In this document: one piece after another, positions 39,085 to 48,278 of the stretch
Layout: the number at the start of each line of letters is the position of its first letter
How positions within the stretch are numbered: the first letter of the stretch is position 1
Assembly (NCBI GenBank): GCA_013373375.1
Contig: JABXHY010000024.1
Span: 1 to 64,000 of the forward strand
Direction of reading: 5' to 3'
Source of the DNA: Gammaproteobacteria bacterium
GTDB lineage: Bacteria; Pseudomonadota; Gammaproteobacteria; Enterobacterales; Kangiellaceae
Length of the DNA stretch: 64,000 nt
The notes under the pieces: model-generated
What the model was told of the DNA's origin: nothing
Databases searched by the model: none
Seen by the model: only the letters and a program-made list of their open reading frames with translations
Program-made: the position numbers and the translations under genes

Positions 39085-42000
39085 GCCAGAGTGATTCGTC
39101 TAATCGATCAAATAATAAAAGCGTCGCTTCTTTAATAAGTCCAATAGAATGGATGGCCAGGAATTCAATTGCAGCTAACTTGTTTATGCTTATTTTGCTT
39201 GCTGGCGGCTTATTTATGGCCACTCAAGTTCAAAAAGAAGTTTATCCACAGTTCGAGTTAGGGATTGTTGAAGTTGATGTTCAATACCCTGGTGCATCGC
39301 CTGAAGAAGTTGAAAAAGGAATATTACAACCCGTCGAAGAAGCGGTGAGGGGTATTCAAGGGATTAAAGAGATGTCGTCACGCGCACGCGAAGGATCGGG
39401 TCGAGTGACGTTAGAATTAGTGTCTGGAATGGATCGGATGAAAGCATTTCAGGATATTGACCAAGCCGTCAATCGAGTGAGAACTTTTCCAGAAAACGCG
39501 GAAGAGCCAGAAGTGTCAATGCGAGTTCAGCAGCGTGATGTGATGGAAATAGGTTTGTATGGCGATGTTGATATCTGGACTTTACGTAAGCTTGGTGAGC
39601 AGTTACGCGATCGATTAATTAATGAGCCTGGTATTACCCAAGTCGAACTCAACCGGGTACCGGGTTATGTCACCCATATAGAAATTTCTAAAGCATCGTT
39701 GCGTCAATACGGCCTTACTTTGAGAAATGTTGCTGAGTTAATTGAGTCTGCTTCGCAAGACGTTCCTGCAGGAGCCATAGAAACGAATGAAGGTGAAATT
39801 TTAATCCGGGTCAAAGAGAGAAAGCAGTGGTCTGAGGAATACAGTACTATTCCTGTGGTAACAACTGAGCAAGGCGCGATTGTTCGTCTTGGTGATATTG
39901 CGAATATCTATGATGGATTTGAAGAAGATGGTTTCCATTCAAAATTTAATCGACAGCCTTCAATAGAAGTTGAAATATTTCGGGTTGGCGATCAATCACC
40001 TCTCGACATTGCTGCTGCTGTTGAAAATGTTTTTACAGAAATAGATGTTACCTTGCCAGAAGGTGTCGAATATCGGATCGACAGCAATCGAGCAGAAGAC
40101 TTTCATGATCGATTGAATCTGTTATTGGAAAATGGCTGGATGGCTATCGTTATCGTAATGATTATTCTAGGCGCTTTCTTAGAATATCGGTTAGCATTTT
40201 GGATCATGATGGGAATGACGATTTCCTTTGTCGGCAGTTTGTTATTTTTGCCGATGTTAGGAGTGAGCATTAATATGATTTCAATGTTTGCTTTTCTAGT
40301 AGCGCTCGGGATTGTGGTTGATGACGCCATTGTTGTTGGTGAAAATATCTATGAATATCGCCAGCAGGGACATGATTTTATGACCGCTGCAATCAAGGGT
40401 GCTAAAGATATTGCGGCGCCAGTAACCTTTACCATCCTTACAACCATAGTAGCGTTTATTCCGGTCTTATTTATTCCTGGAACAACGGGAATGTTTTGGT
40501 GGCCATTGCCTATGGTTGTGATCACGGTGTTGGTGATTTCTTTAGTGGAAGCATTGTTTATTTTACCTGCTCACCTAGCCCACAGCAGCGATTCCGATGG
40601 AGGAAAAATAAGCAGTATGCTGCACCGTCGACAACAGAAAATTGCGCATAGCTTCAATGAGTTTGTGAATACTAAATACCGCCGATTCTTGAAAGTATGT
40701 TTGAAAAATCGATACCTAACACTTTCTGCTGCATTTAGTGTTTTAATTATTGCTGGCGGCTTTGCAACCAGTGATCACATGGGAATGATTATGATGCCTC
40801 GAGAAGCTGCTGATGAAATTGAGGCCGGTGTGCGTTTACCTGTGGGTACTACTCAGCAACAAGCTGCAAAAGTAGCGAATGATATTACCGATGCTACTTA
40901 CGATATGTTTTTGAAACATGATTTATTTGAAGTCGCCGATGGTATAAAAACAAATGTGCGTGGCAAAAATTTTATCGATGTTGAAATTGTTTTAAAGTCT
41001 CCCGATGAGCGAGATATGACCGCATTTCAAGTCATTGAATTATGGCGTGATGAAATTGGTGAGATTGAAGGAGTCGATCAAATTTCTTTCGAAGCTGAGC
41101 GTGGTCCAGGCGGGTGGAGAGATGACATAAGCATTGATTTGAGTCATAGCGACTTGAGTGTTCTCGCGCAAGCGAGTCAATCGTTAGTCGCAACTATGAA
41201 AAGCTTTTCCAATACACGTGATGTTAACGACAGTTACAACACTGGAAAAATGCAGTATGACTTTCGAATTACGCCCGAAGGCGAAGCTTTAGGGTTAACG
41301 CCTGAATACATTGGCAGGCAAGTCAGAGATGCTTTTTATGGTGCGATTGCTTTAAGGCAGCTGAGAGGCACCAATGAAGTAGAGGTGAGAGTAAAGTTAC
41401 CAAAGGATGAGCGGCAACAACAAAGTACATTGGATAATTTTATTATTACTACGCCAAATGGAAGGGAAATTCCGTTAATGGATGTCGCAAGAGTTGAACT
41501 GGGCGAAGCATACAGCTCACTGGAGCGGCGTGATGGGCGAAGAGTTATTTCGGTTGGAATGGACGTAGAACCTGCGGGTGCCGTGAATCAAGTTTTAAAT
41601 GTCATTAATCAAGAAGTCTTGCCTCAACTATTACAAGATTATCCTGGCATCACATGGTCTTTTCGTGGCTCACAAGCTGAAATGCGTGAGTCGACAAAAG
41701 TATTATGGAGTGGCTTTGCGCTTGCAATGTTTGTTATCTATTCATTATTGGCAATTGCTTTTCGAAGTTACACTCAGCCCATAATTGTCATGCTTGCGAT
41801 TCCATTTGGTATTGTTGGAGCTGTGCTCGGTCATATAATGTTTGGGTACGATCTGTCCATTGTTAGTTTAATGGGGTTTGTTGCGTTGGCAGGAGTTGTT
41901 GTTAACGGTGCTTTGATAATGGTTGATTACGCGAATAAAAAAAGCAAAACTCTCGATACATTTGAGGCAATATTAGAAGCTGGTATTAGGCGATTTCGTC

Positions 42001-42248
42001 CAATCGTATTAACCACCTTAACAACTTTTGGTGGTTTGGCACCGATCATACTTGAACAGTCACGCCAGGCGTATCAATTAATTCCAATGGCGATTTCTCT
42101 TGGTTTTGGTATCTTATTCGCAACCGCAATTATTTTAGTAATTGTGCCATGTTTTTATTTAGTACTAGAAGATTTTGCAGGGTGGCAAGGAAAGCCAATT
42201 GATAAAGAATCTAATATGAAATCAAACTCTGTATTAACAGAACGATAA
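39081..42248 (+). CDS. RND multidrug-type efflux pump permease
   Basis: A 1055-residue AcrB/MMPL-type inner-membrane RND pump with twelve helices and two large periplasmic loops. It drives drug or lipid-like substrate export with the proton gradient. Recognisable are helix 1 ([20 protein letters not shown]), the porter start [20 protein letters not shown], the helix 4 proton-relay stretch [19 protein letters not shown] with its Asp-Asp pair, and the second-half counterpart [17 protein letters not shown]. It follows the adaptor with a 4-base overlap. It belongs to the broad hydrophobe/amphiphile group; the substrate is unknown. A bidirectional terminator lies about 75 bases downstream. Confidence 0.93.
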   Translation: MSQSDSSNRSNNKSVASLISPIEWMARNSIAANLFMLILLAGGLFMATQVQKEVYPQFELGIVEVDVQYPGASPEEVEKGILQPVEEAVRGIQGIKEMSSRAREGSGRVTLELVSGMDRMKAFQDIDQAVNRVRTFPENAEEPEVSMRVQQRDVMEIGLYGDVDIWTLRKLGEQLRDRLINEPGITQVELNRVPGYVTHIEISKASLRQYGLTLRNVAELIESASQDVPAGAIETNEGEILIRVKERKQWSEEYSTIPVVTTEQGAIVRLGDIANIYDGFEEDGFHSKFNRQPSIEVEIFRVGDQSPLDIAAAVENVFTEIDVTLPEGVEYRIDSNRAEDFHDRLNLLLENGWMAIVIVMIILGAFLEYRLAFWIMMGMTISFVGSLLFLPMLGVSINMISMFAFLVALGIVVDDAIVVGENIYEYRQQGHDFMTAAIKGAKDIAAPVTFTILTTIVAFIPVLFIPGTTGMFWWPLPMVVITVLVISLVEALFILPAHLAHSSDSDGGKISSMLHRRQQKIAHSFNEFVNTKYRRFLKVCLKNRYLTLSAAFSVLIIAGGFATSDHMGMIMMPREAADEIEAGVRLPVGTTQQQAAKVANDITDATYDMFLKHDLFEVADGIKTNVRGKNFIDVEIVLKSPDERDMTAFQVIELWRDEIGEIEGVDQISFEAERGPGGWRDDISIDLSHSDLSVLAQASQSLVATMKSFSNTRDVNDSYNTGKMQYDFRITPEGEALGLTPEYIGRQVRDAFYGAIALRQLRGTNEVEVRVKLPKDERQQQSTLDNFIITTPNGREIPLMDVARVELGEAYSSLERRDGRRVISVGMDVEPAGAVNQVLNVINQEVLPQLLQDYPGITWSFRGSQAEMRESTKVLWSGFALAMFVIYSLLAIAFRSYTQPIIVMLAIPFGIVGAVLGHIMFGYDLSIVSLMGFVALAGVVVNGALIMVDYANKKSKTLDTFEAILEAGIRRFRPIVLTTLTTFGGLAPIILEQSRQAYQLIPMAISLGFGILFATAIILVIVPCFYLVLEDFAGWQGKPIDKESNMKSNSVLTER

Positions 42249-42321
42249 AAATCGAATGACAGTTTTAATTGAAGTTATTTGTAAAAAGGTATTAGCAGTA
42301 CGCTGAAGTCTCTGGTCAAAT

Positions 42322-42352
42322 AAAAAAGCGGCCTGGAGCAGACCGCTTTTTT
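42322..42352. terminator. Bidirectional terminator between RND pump and peroxiredoxin genes
   Basis: AAAAAAGCGG pairs with CCGCTTTTTT (with a further possible GC pair inside) around a loop of about ten bases. A- and T-tracts on both sides make it work for both convergent transcripts. Confidence 0.92.
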
Positions 42353-42412
42353 ATTGGTAAATCGATAAATCGTTTAAATGCTAGAGTTTAAGTAACCACT
42401 ATCGAATAGCGA

Positions 42413-42889
42413 TTAGCCTAGTTGCTCCAAAATTCTATCGGCTGTGCTTGCTTCGAATTGTTTAGGTTCTTCAACATTTAAATGAGTGACGACTCCATCG
42501 TCAACAATCATAGAGTAACGTTGCGAACGCAGGCCTCCAAAGTCAGCAGTCTCCATTTCTAATCCGATTGCTTTAGTGAAACTACCACCACCATCAGCCA
42601 GCATAACAATATCTTCTGCGTTGCTTGCTTCACCCCAAGCTTTCATTACAAATGAGTCGTTAACAGCAAGGCAGATGATAGTATCAATACCTTTCGCTTT
42701 TATTTTGTCAGCATTAACCACAAAGCCAGGTAAGTGAGCTTCCGAACAAGTCGGTGTGAATGCTCCAGGAACGGCAAACAACACAACTTTTTTACCCTTA
42801 AAAAGCTCTTCGGTAGATGGGTTTGAGGCACCATCTTTTGTGAGAAGTGAAAAATTTACTGAAGGAAGTGTATCACCTACTTTAATCAT
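42413..42889 (-). CDS. Peroxiredoxin, Prx5 class
   Basis: A 158-residue thiol peroxidase that reduces hydrogen peroxide and organic peroxides. The active-site block is VPGAFTPTCSEAHLPGF, containing the PxxxTxxC motif with the peroxidatic Cys. The conserved Arg appears in GLRSQRYSMIVDDG. Length and the C-terminal end (ASTADRILEQLG) fit the Prx5/Ahp1 group that uses glutaredoxin or thioredoxin. It is the only gene of its unit, facing the RND operon across the terminator. Confidence 0.93.
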   Translation of the reverse strand: MIKVGDTLPSVNFSLLTKDGASNPSTEELFKGKKVVLFAVPGAFTPTCSEAHLPGFVVNADKIKAKGIDTIICLAVNDSFVMKAWGEASNAEDIVMLADGGGSFTKAIGLEMETADFGGLRSQRYSMIVDDGVVTHLNVEEPKQFEASTADRILEQLG

Positions 42890-43199
42890 GGTTTATTCCT
42901 TATCTGAATTGATAAATTGAAGGCTGATTGTAGGATTTTTCGAGCAAAATAGATAGTCGTGTTTCAAGGTGACTGGTGACAAAACTTGGTCAGAGAAAAG
43001 TCAGACTGTAAATGCGGTGATCGAAATGGCAATAGGAAGAATGTTTAAGGCTAATTAAGAAATATTGTCCATTTTTGTAGGTAGTTGAATTGCTGCTTGC
43101 GATAGTTTTGAACCGAGAGATCATACGCGCTGTGATTTAGATATGTGTTAAAAGCAGCGCGCGTAATCATTAGGTTCTGGAGCTATCACTCGCTCAGGT
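42890..43199. other. Intergenic region between peroxiredoxin and sigma-factor operon
   Basis: 310 bases that hold the peroxiredoxin promoter and the 3' end of the reverse-strand sigma operon. CGCGCTG (43126-43132) pairs with CAGCGCG (43155-43161) around 22 bases, which may be the operon's transcript end, although no T-tract follows. No OxyR-type site was recognised by eye and no gene is visible. Confidence 0.4.
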
Positions 43200-44105
43200 T
43201 TATTGAGAGTATTGTGTGGCTTCGGAGATTAACTTATTGATGCCCGAAGTAGTTGACTCGCAGTCTTCCAGAGTTGATTTTTTGAACACCATAATTTTGT
43301 CCTGCTTTCGTGAGTCACCAAATTTCTCAAAAATTAAAGTGACATGCTCATCGTCGGGTAAGGTTCGAAGCGAAGCCTGATAGTCACAAAGAGCCGAAAT
43401 AGTTTGCTTCATCATGGCCATTTGTTGTTCTAACTGTTTTTTTTGTCGAGTCTCTCTTAGCTCTGCCATTTTCTTTTCATATTGCTGAAGCTGACTTTTA
43501 TATTTTTCTATCGCTTTTTCAACAAGACTGCGCTCTTTATCTAACTCTTCTTTACGTTCTGTTTCTGCTCGATAGCTCTCGCGTTCAATTTCTCTGAGTT
43601 TCCTAAGATTGTCTCGATACTCCTCTCGTTGTTGCCGAGCCTGTTCTCTTAATTCTCTGAGGCCTTCTCTATCACTTGCTGGGCCAGAAAATTCACCCTC
43701 AAGTTCAGCTAGTGAATCTTCGATTTCTGCTTCCATTTCCGCTCTTGCTTCAGGTGGTAGTACGGGAGCAACGGCTGGAATAGCGTCTCTGACGACTGAA
43801 AGAGTATGTGCACCGATAGATTCTCCCCATGCTTCCCAGTCACCATTAAAGTCAGGTAAAGGAATTAATGAACTGGAGAAAATTGTGAAAACCATACCTT
43901 GATCTGCGAGATAAATTGCTTCAACGCGGTTGCTGTAGCGATTGTCATCTGCAATCGATGTTTCAATGATTTTTTTCATTATGCGCATATCTTTATTGAG
44001 CTCATCAAATCTTTTGGGATCAATAGTGGCGCCAGACACAAAAGAGTGAAGTGACAATGTCGTCAATAACAATAATGACTGAAATAAACTTCTAAATGTT
44101 TTCAT
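43200..44105 (-). CDS. Exported coiled-coil protein in the ECF sigma operon
   Basis: A 301-residue protein with a signal peptide (LFQSLLLLTTLSLHSFVSGA). The first mature part (about 25-120) is globular and unassigned (IKKIIETSIA; QGMVFTIFSSSLIPL). Residues about 135-225 form a long, highly charged coiled coil rich in Arg, Glu and Gln (ELREQARQQREEYRDNLRKL and following). A short C-terminal domain has two Cys (ALCDYQ, EDCEST). It is the third gene after the sigma and anti-sigma genes, 60 bases after the latter, so it is probably a member of the same envelope-stress regulon. I do not recognise the family. Confidence 0.7.
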   Translation of the reverse strand: MKTFRSLFQSLLLLTTLSLHSFVSGATIDPKRFDELNKDMRIMKKIIETSIADDNRYSNRVEAIYLADQGMVFTIFSSSLIPLPDFNGDWEAWGESIGAHTLSVVRDAIPAVAPVLPPEARAEMEAEIEDSLAELEGEFSGPASDREGLRELREQARQQREEYRDNLRKLREIERESYRAETERKEELDKERSLVEKAIEKYKSQLQQYEKKMAELRETRQKKQLEQQMAMMKQTISALCDYQASLRTLPDDEHVTLIFEKFGDSRKQDKIMVFKKSTLEDCESTTSGINKLISEATQYSQ

Positions 44106-44165
44106 AATAAAACTCCTGACTGCTCATATTCGGTTAATCGTTGTTGAGTCAATAAACGCTAGTAA

Positions 44166-44825
44166 TTAATTTGATACTCTCAACAAATGATTTATTGATC
44201 GGTTATTTTCAATTTGGTTATCAACCACATTATCGACGCGTTGGTTTAACGACTTTTGATCAAGATCTCTTTGTTGCAGCCAACTGGCCATTAAAATATT
44301 GAGATCTTGTCGACGCTCTTTGCGATTACTGGTCATAAGTGTTTCAAGCATTTCTTTGTTATCATTAATTCGCTGTATATTCTGCTCTTCAAATCGTGCA
44401 TCAATATAGTCGGCTTGTTGGGAGGCAAGTTGATTGAATTGTTCTGTTACAGCTTCTGCTATCACCGCTTTGTTATTGTTGCCTCCGAAGCTAATCGAAA
44501 AACCTTCGTTATTAGAGGTAACGTTGACTTGAAATAAAACCAGTGCAATGGCAAAAAATGACATAGCAAACGATAAACGATTTCCCCAGCCAAAACTGTT
44601 TTTTGCTGGTTGCGCTACCGCGAATTTTGTTCTGTGCCATGATGGCACCGCTTGTTGCTGCCAGTTTCTTTCTAGTTGCTGTGTTTCTACTGCGCTTTGA
44701 TAGAGATCTCGACAACTGTCACATTGATCGAGCATTTGTTCGATGGCTCGTGCCATAGTGGGTTCTATGGTGCCATCAAGATAGTCAAACAAATATTGTT
44801 CAACGAGTTTATGATCACACGACAT
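44166..44825 (-). CDS. Anti-sigma factor-like transmembrane protein
   Basis: A 219-residue protein whose N-terminus looks like a zinc-binding anti-sigma (zf-HC2-like) domain: SCDHKLVEQYLFDYLDG, then MLDQCDSCRDLY with the CxxC pair. One membrane helix follows (LSFAMSFFAIALVLFQVNV, about 82-102), and the rest (about 105-219) is periplasmic and helical, rich in Gln and Asn. The gene overlaps the sigma gene by 11 bases, as expected for a sigma/anti-sigma pair. It should hold the sigma factor at the membrane until an envelope signal frees it; this role is inferred from domain and position. Confidence 0.82.
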   Translation of the reverse strand: MSCDHKLVEQYLFDYLDGTIEPTMARAIEQMLDQCDSCRDLYQSAVETQQLERNWQQQAVPSWHRTKFAVAQPAKNSFGWGNRLSFAMSFFAIALVLFQVNVTSNNEGFSISFGGNNNKAVIAEAVTEQFNQLASQQADYIDARFEEQNIQRINDNKEMLETLMTSNRKERRQDLNILMASWLQQRDLDQKSLNQRVDNVVDNQIENNRSINHLLRVSN

Positions 44826-45372
44826 TTTGGACCTCCATTTGACTCTTTAACTTGCGAAGACCTGCGTAAAGCCGAGTTTTCACTGTGTTGGGTGAAATAC
44901 CTATTTGGCTCGCAATTTCATCGAAAGTGAAATGCTGAAAAAACTTGAGTTCGATCACGATTCTTTGCTCTGCATTTAATTGATCCAGATGTTGCGTTAT
45001 TTGTTGATTACGTTGCTTAGCGTGTATGTCATGGTAAGGAGAATGTTCAGTTACCTTATGATCCGCTGTAATTTCACTTGCGCCCTGCGTGGGTATGCGG
45101 TGTTTACTGCGGAGCCAGTCGGTGGTTTTATTAGCCGTGATACGAAATAGCCAGGTGACAAATTGGCTGTTACCGTGAAAGTTCGGTAAATTTCGATACA
45201 CTGCAAGAAACACTTCCTGCATTAAGTCCATTGCATCAGCCGCTGAACCACACAATCTCAAGCAATGGTTGTAAACACGCTGTTCGTGCTTTTTCACCAG
45301 GCGCATCCAAGCTCTCTGGGAACCTCCCAATGCCTTATCTATCAATTGTCTGTCAGTTTCTTTAAATAACAT
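44815..45372 (-). CDS. ECF-type RNA polymerase sigma factor
   Basis: A 185-residue group IV sigma-70 factor. Region 2 is visible as DLMQEVFLAVYRNLPNFHGN followed by FVTWLFRITANKTTDWLRS, and region 4 as IELKFFQHFTFDEIASQIGI followed by SPNTVKTRLYAGLRKLK, the HTH that reads the -35 element. A polar linker with His and Gln joins them. It leads an operon with an anti-sigma gene (11-base overlap) and an exported coiled-coil protein. No clear autoregulated ECF promoter could be picked out in the 78-base upstream gap. Confidence 0.95.
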   Translation of the reverse strand: MLFKETDRQLIDKALGGSQRAWMRLVKKHEQRVYNHCLRLCGSAADAMDLMQEVFLAVYRNLPNFHGNSQFVTWLFRITANKTTDWLRSKHRIPTQGASEITADHKVTEHSPYHDIHAKQRNQQITQHLDQLNAEQRIVIELKFFQHFTFDEIASQIGISPNTVKTRLYAGLRKLKSQMEVQNVV

Positions 45373-45450
45373 GGAACGTGATCGTTATGTTTTTGGTAGT
45401 GGGTTAGTCGTTTGCATTCAAAAAAAAGTTTGGTTCGCAAAACATTTTTA

Positions 45451-46227
45451 TCATTCGCTGATTGAAAAGGAAATATTGTGTCCGACCTCCAGTCCTAACT
45501 CGGAGCGGGCTGAACCCTGATACACTGCAAGCTCTAGTAGTCCATCTGAGTTAATAATGGCACATTGTCCATTTGCCGGAGCATTGCAGTAATGGGTGGT
45601 GGTTTCAAAGCGATGGTGCCCACTATAAATAATGACTGGGTGATCAGAGGGGATATCGGCTTTGGTTATGTTGGTTATCGCATTGCCAAAGCGGTCGAAA
45701 GTGACTATTTGCCCCATCATCTGCTGTCCAACCACGTCGGGCTTTGGAAAGCTCAGTTGATGGAAGTGGGGTAGTGGACTCAGGTATTCATGTATATTGT
45801 CTGGCGCCGTTGCTAGCTTCAATGCTGCAGGAGTGAATAACGCAAGACCATCGAAGCTGCTGTGTTTATTCCACCATGGGGTGTTAGACCGTATCTGAAA
45901 TGCTTCAACATTTTCGTACAGCTCGGCCGCGAGAGAAAGCACGCCATTGTCAGGGCCAATTAACCACTGTCGATCGCACTTTAACGCGAGAGCTTTTCTG
46001 TCTGAACCCACACCTGGGTCGATCACGCTTATGTGAATGGTCTCTGCTGGAAACTCTTTGGCATAACGCTTGAGAGCGAAGGCTGCTTGCCAGACATCTT
46101 GTGGTGTAATGTCGTGCGATACTTCGTAAACCTTGGTGTTGGCCGCATGTGTATGCAGGTAGCCAACCATTGCTGCAACATATCCATCTTGACTTCCAAA
46201 ATCGGTCAAAAGTGTTATAACGCTCAT
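45451..46227 (-). CDS. SAM hydrolase (DUF62, adenosine-forming)
   Basis: A 258-residue member of the S-adenosylmethionine hydrolase/chlorinase/fluorinase family, which uses hydroxide (or halide) to split SAM into adenosine and methionine. Family motifs are ITLLTDFGSQDGYVAAMVG at the N-terminus, ISVIDPGVGSDRKAL, LIGPDNGVLSLA and FGNAITNI. The Asp near the start and the second Asp (PDNG) contact the SAM ribose. I choose ATG at 46227 because AGGGGG lies seven bases upstream and LLTDFGS sits at the normal distance; a longer frame to 46308 adds an unrelated leader. It is divergent from the Mpo1-like gene across 79 bases. Confidence 0.9.
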   Translation of the reverse strand: MSVITLLTDFGSQDGYVAAMVGYLHTHAANTKVYEVSHDITPQDVWQAAFALKRYAKEFPAETIHISVIDPGVGSDRKALALKCDRQWLIGPDNGVLSLAAELYENVEAFQIRSNTPWWNKHSSFDGLALFTPAALKLATAPDNIHEYLSPLPHFHQLSFPKPDVVGQQMMGQIVTFDRFGNAITNITKADIPSDHPVIIYSGHHRFETTTHYCNAPANGQCAIINSDGLLELAVYQGSARSELGLEVGHNISFSISE

Positions 46228-46306
46228 CGTTATCCCCCTTGTAAATCCACTTGTTCTAAAAAGCCTCGGTGGTATAGTAGTACCAGTTGTTACGAGGGTT
46301 TGTGTC

Positions 46307-46777
46307 ATGAAATCAGCCAGTCAATGGTTTGCAGAGTACGGTGAGAGTCATCAGAACTCAACCAACAAATTAATCCACTGGGTTTGCGTGCCTGCTATTT
46401 TTTGGAGTGTCGCATTATTATTGTGGGCAGTTCCGGTTCCTGAAAGCCTTGCGATTTCTCCCTGGGTGAACTGGGCAACTCTTGCACTAGCTTTAATGAT
46501 GGTATTTTACGCGCTAACGTCAATCAGTATTGCAGTAGGGATGTTGGTCGTTTCGGTTGTTATCGCATGGTTGACTCAATGGACAGCTCAAACTGCTCCG
46601 TGGAGCACCTGGCAAATAGGTTTAGTAATTTTTATAGTGGCTTGGATTTTTCAGTTTATAGGCCATAAAATAGAAGGTAAGAAGCCTTCATTTTTTAAAG
46701 ACATCTTGTATTTGCTTGTGGGACCGGCGTGGTTGATGGGGTTTATATATCAAAAGCTCGGAATTAAATACGCCTAG
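46307..46777 (+). CDS. Mpo1-like (DUF962) membrane protein
   Basis: A 156-residue membrane protein of the DUF962/Mpo1 family. Yeast Mpo1 is an iron-dependent dioxygenase of 2-hydroxy fatty acids. Conserved features are WFAEYGESHQNSTNKLIHW with two His, the phrase VPAIFWSVALLLW and the C-terminal WIFQFIGHKIEGKKPSFFKD with a further His. About four hydrophobic helices are present. Start at ATG 46307. Its role in this bacterium is not known. Confidence 0.87.
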   Translation: MKSASQWFAEYGESHQNSTNKLIHWVCVPAIFWSVALLLWAVPVPESLAISPWVNWATLALALMMVFYALTSISIAVGMLVVSVVIAWLTQWTAQTAPWSTWQIGLVIFIVAWIFQFIGHKIEGKKPSFFKDILYLLVGPAWLMGFIYQKLGIKYA

Positions 46778-46835
46778 GATCCATCGGCCGGATACTGAAT
46801 AAGACCTTTGTCAGTCAAATAATAAAACGAATAAT

Positions 46836-48098
46836 ATGACAGAATCAGACTCATTACCTCTTGTTACCAATGATGCCGTTACGCTTGGAATTTTAGTCCT
46901 TTGTCTCGGCGCTGTATTTGTAACTTCCAATATCAAGCATGGATTTTGGAAACGCTTTTATCAGTTTGTTCCCGTACTTTTGATGTGTTATCTCCTGCCT
47001 TCGATATTTAATTCATTGGGGATTATATCGGGCGATCAGTCGAATATATATTACGTAGTATCCCGTTATTTATTGCCGGCAAGCCTGGTGTTGCTAACGC
47101 TCAGTATCGATTTGCAAAAAATTCGTAAACTGGGCTTCAAAGCCGTTGTTATGTTTTTAACCGGAACATTAGGCATTTTAATTGGTGGTCCATTAGCCAT
47201 ATTGCTCGTGTCGCTAGTCAGTCCTGAAACAGTCGGTGGTGCTCCTCCGAATGAAATTTGGCGTGGAATGACAACCATTGCTGGAAGTTGGATTGGAGGC
47301 GGTGCTAATCAAGCGGCAATGTATGAAACCTGGCAAGTATCAGAAGATATTTTCCCTTCTATGATTGCGGTGGATATTATTGTTGGAAACTTATGGACGG
47401 CAGTACTCCTGTTTATGGCCGCAAGAGCCAAGCAGCTCGATGCAAAGCGAGGCGCCGATGCTTCTGCGATTGATGAAGTACGGGAACATGTTGAGCACTT
47501 TGAGCGTCAACATGCACGAATTCCATCTTTGAATGATTTAATGATTATTTTGGCAATCGGTTTAGGTGCCACTGGTGTGGGACATTTACTTGCAGACTTT
47601 ATCGCGCCCTGGATTTCCAATAATTACCCTGAGTTGAAAAAGTTTAGCTTGGGGAGCCAGTTTTTTTGGTTGGTCGTCATCGCTACAACTATTGGGTTAG
47701 CGTTATCGTTTACAAAAGCGAAATTATTAGAAGGAGCCGGGGCCTCTAAAATTGGTTCAGTATTTGTTTATATTTTAGTGGCATCGATAGGGATGAAAAT
47801 GGATATCACTGCCGTTGTAAATCATTGGGAAATTTTTATCGTCGGCTTGATCTGGATTTCGATTCACGCAGGTTTGTTATTTTTGGTGGCTCGATTAATA
47901 AAAGCGCCAACGTTTTTTATTGCAGTAGGAAGTCAGGCGAATGTTGGAGGAGCTGCATCTGCCCCAATAATAGCATCAGCTTTTCACCCATCTTTAGCGC
48001 CGGTAGGAGTTTTACTTGCAGTATTGGGTTATGCCATTGGTACTTACGCTGCCTGGTTGTGTGGCATTTTAATGCAAATGGCTGCACCCGCGATATAA
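46836..48098 (+). CDS. DUF819-family multi-spanning membrane protein
   Basis: A 420-residue inner-membrane protein with about ten to twelve helices, fitting the DUF819 (YjcL) family. It has a glycine-rich pore-like block (SWIGGGANQAAMYE) and its second-half counterpart (VGSQANVGGAASAPIIASAF), separated by a charged cytosolic loop (about 195-230). The repeated layout resembles carboxylate or sodium symporters, but no substrate is known. It begins 58 bases after the Mpo1-like gene and may be co-transcribed with it. Confidence 0.85.
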   Translation: MTESDSLPLVTNDAVTLGILVLCLGAVFVTSNIKHGFWKRFYQFVPVLLMCYLLPSIFNSLGIISGDQSNIYYVVSRYLLPASLVLLTLSIDLQKIRKLGFKAVVMFLTGTLGILIGGPLAILLVSLVSPETVGGAPPNEIWRGMTTIAGSWIGGGANQAAMYETWQVSEDIFPSMIAVDIIVGNLWTAVLLFMAARAKQLDAKRGADASAIDEVREHVEHFERQHARIPSLNDLMIILAIGLGATGVGHLLADFIAPWISNNYPELKKFSLGSQFFWLVVIATTIGLALSFTKAKLLEGAGASKIGSVFVYILVASIGMKMDITAVVNHWEIFIVGLIWISIHAGLLFLVARLIKAPTFFIAVGSQANVGGAASAPIIASAFHPSLAPVGVLLAVLGYAIGTYAAWLCGILMQMAAPAI

Positions 48099-48154
48099 AT
48101 TCGGTGTAAACTATAATAATAGGAGAGCATTCCATTTTGCATTGGTCAATTGTT

Positions 48155-48179
48155 GTTCGCTGTTATCTGATAACCGAAC
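48155..48179. promoter_or_regulatory. Bulged hairpin before the FHA gene
   Basis: GTTCG-CT-GTTAT pairs with ATAAC-CGAAC around a CTG loop: a ten-pair stem with a two-base bulge. It lies between the DUF819 gene and the FHA gene, 99 bases before the latter. No T-tract follows. It may be an operator or a transcript-end structure. Confidence 0.35.
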
Positions 48180-48278
48180 AAACGTAATGCATAAATTAAA
48201 TGCTGTTAGGAAAAACTGGGTCGAAATGTCATGGTGTCAAAATATGTATTGCCAGCGATTCATTGAGGATGTTAACGG

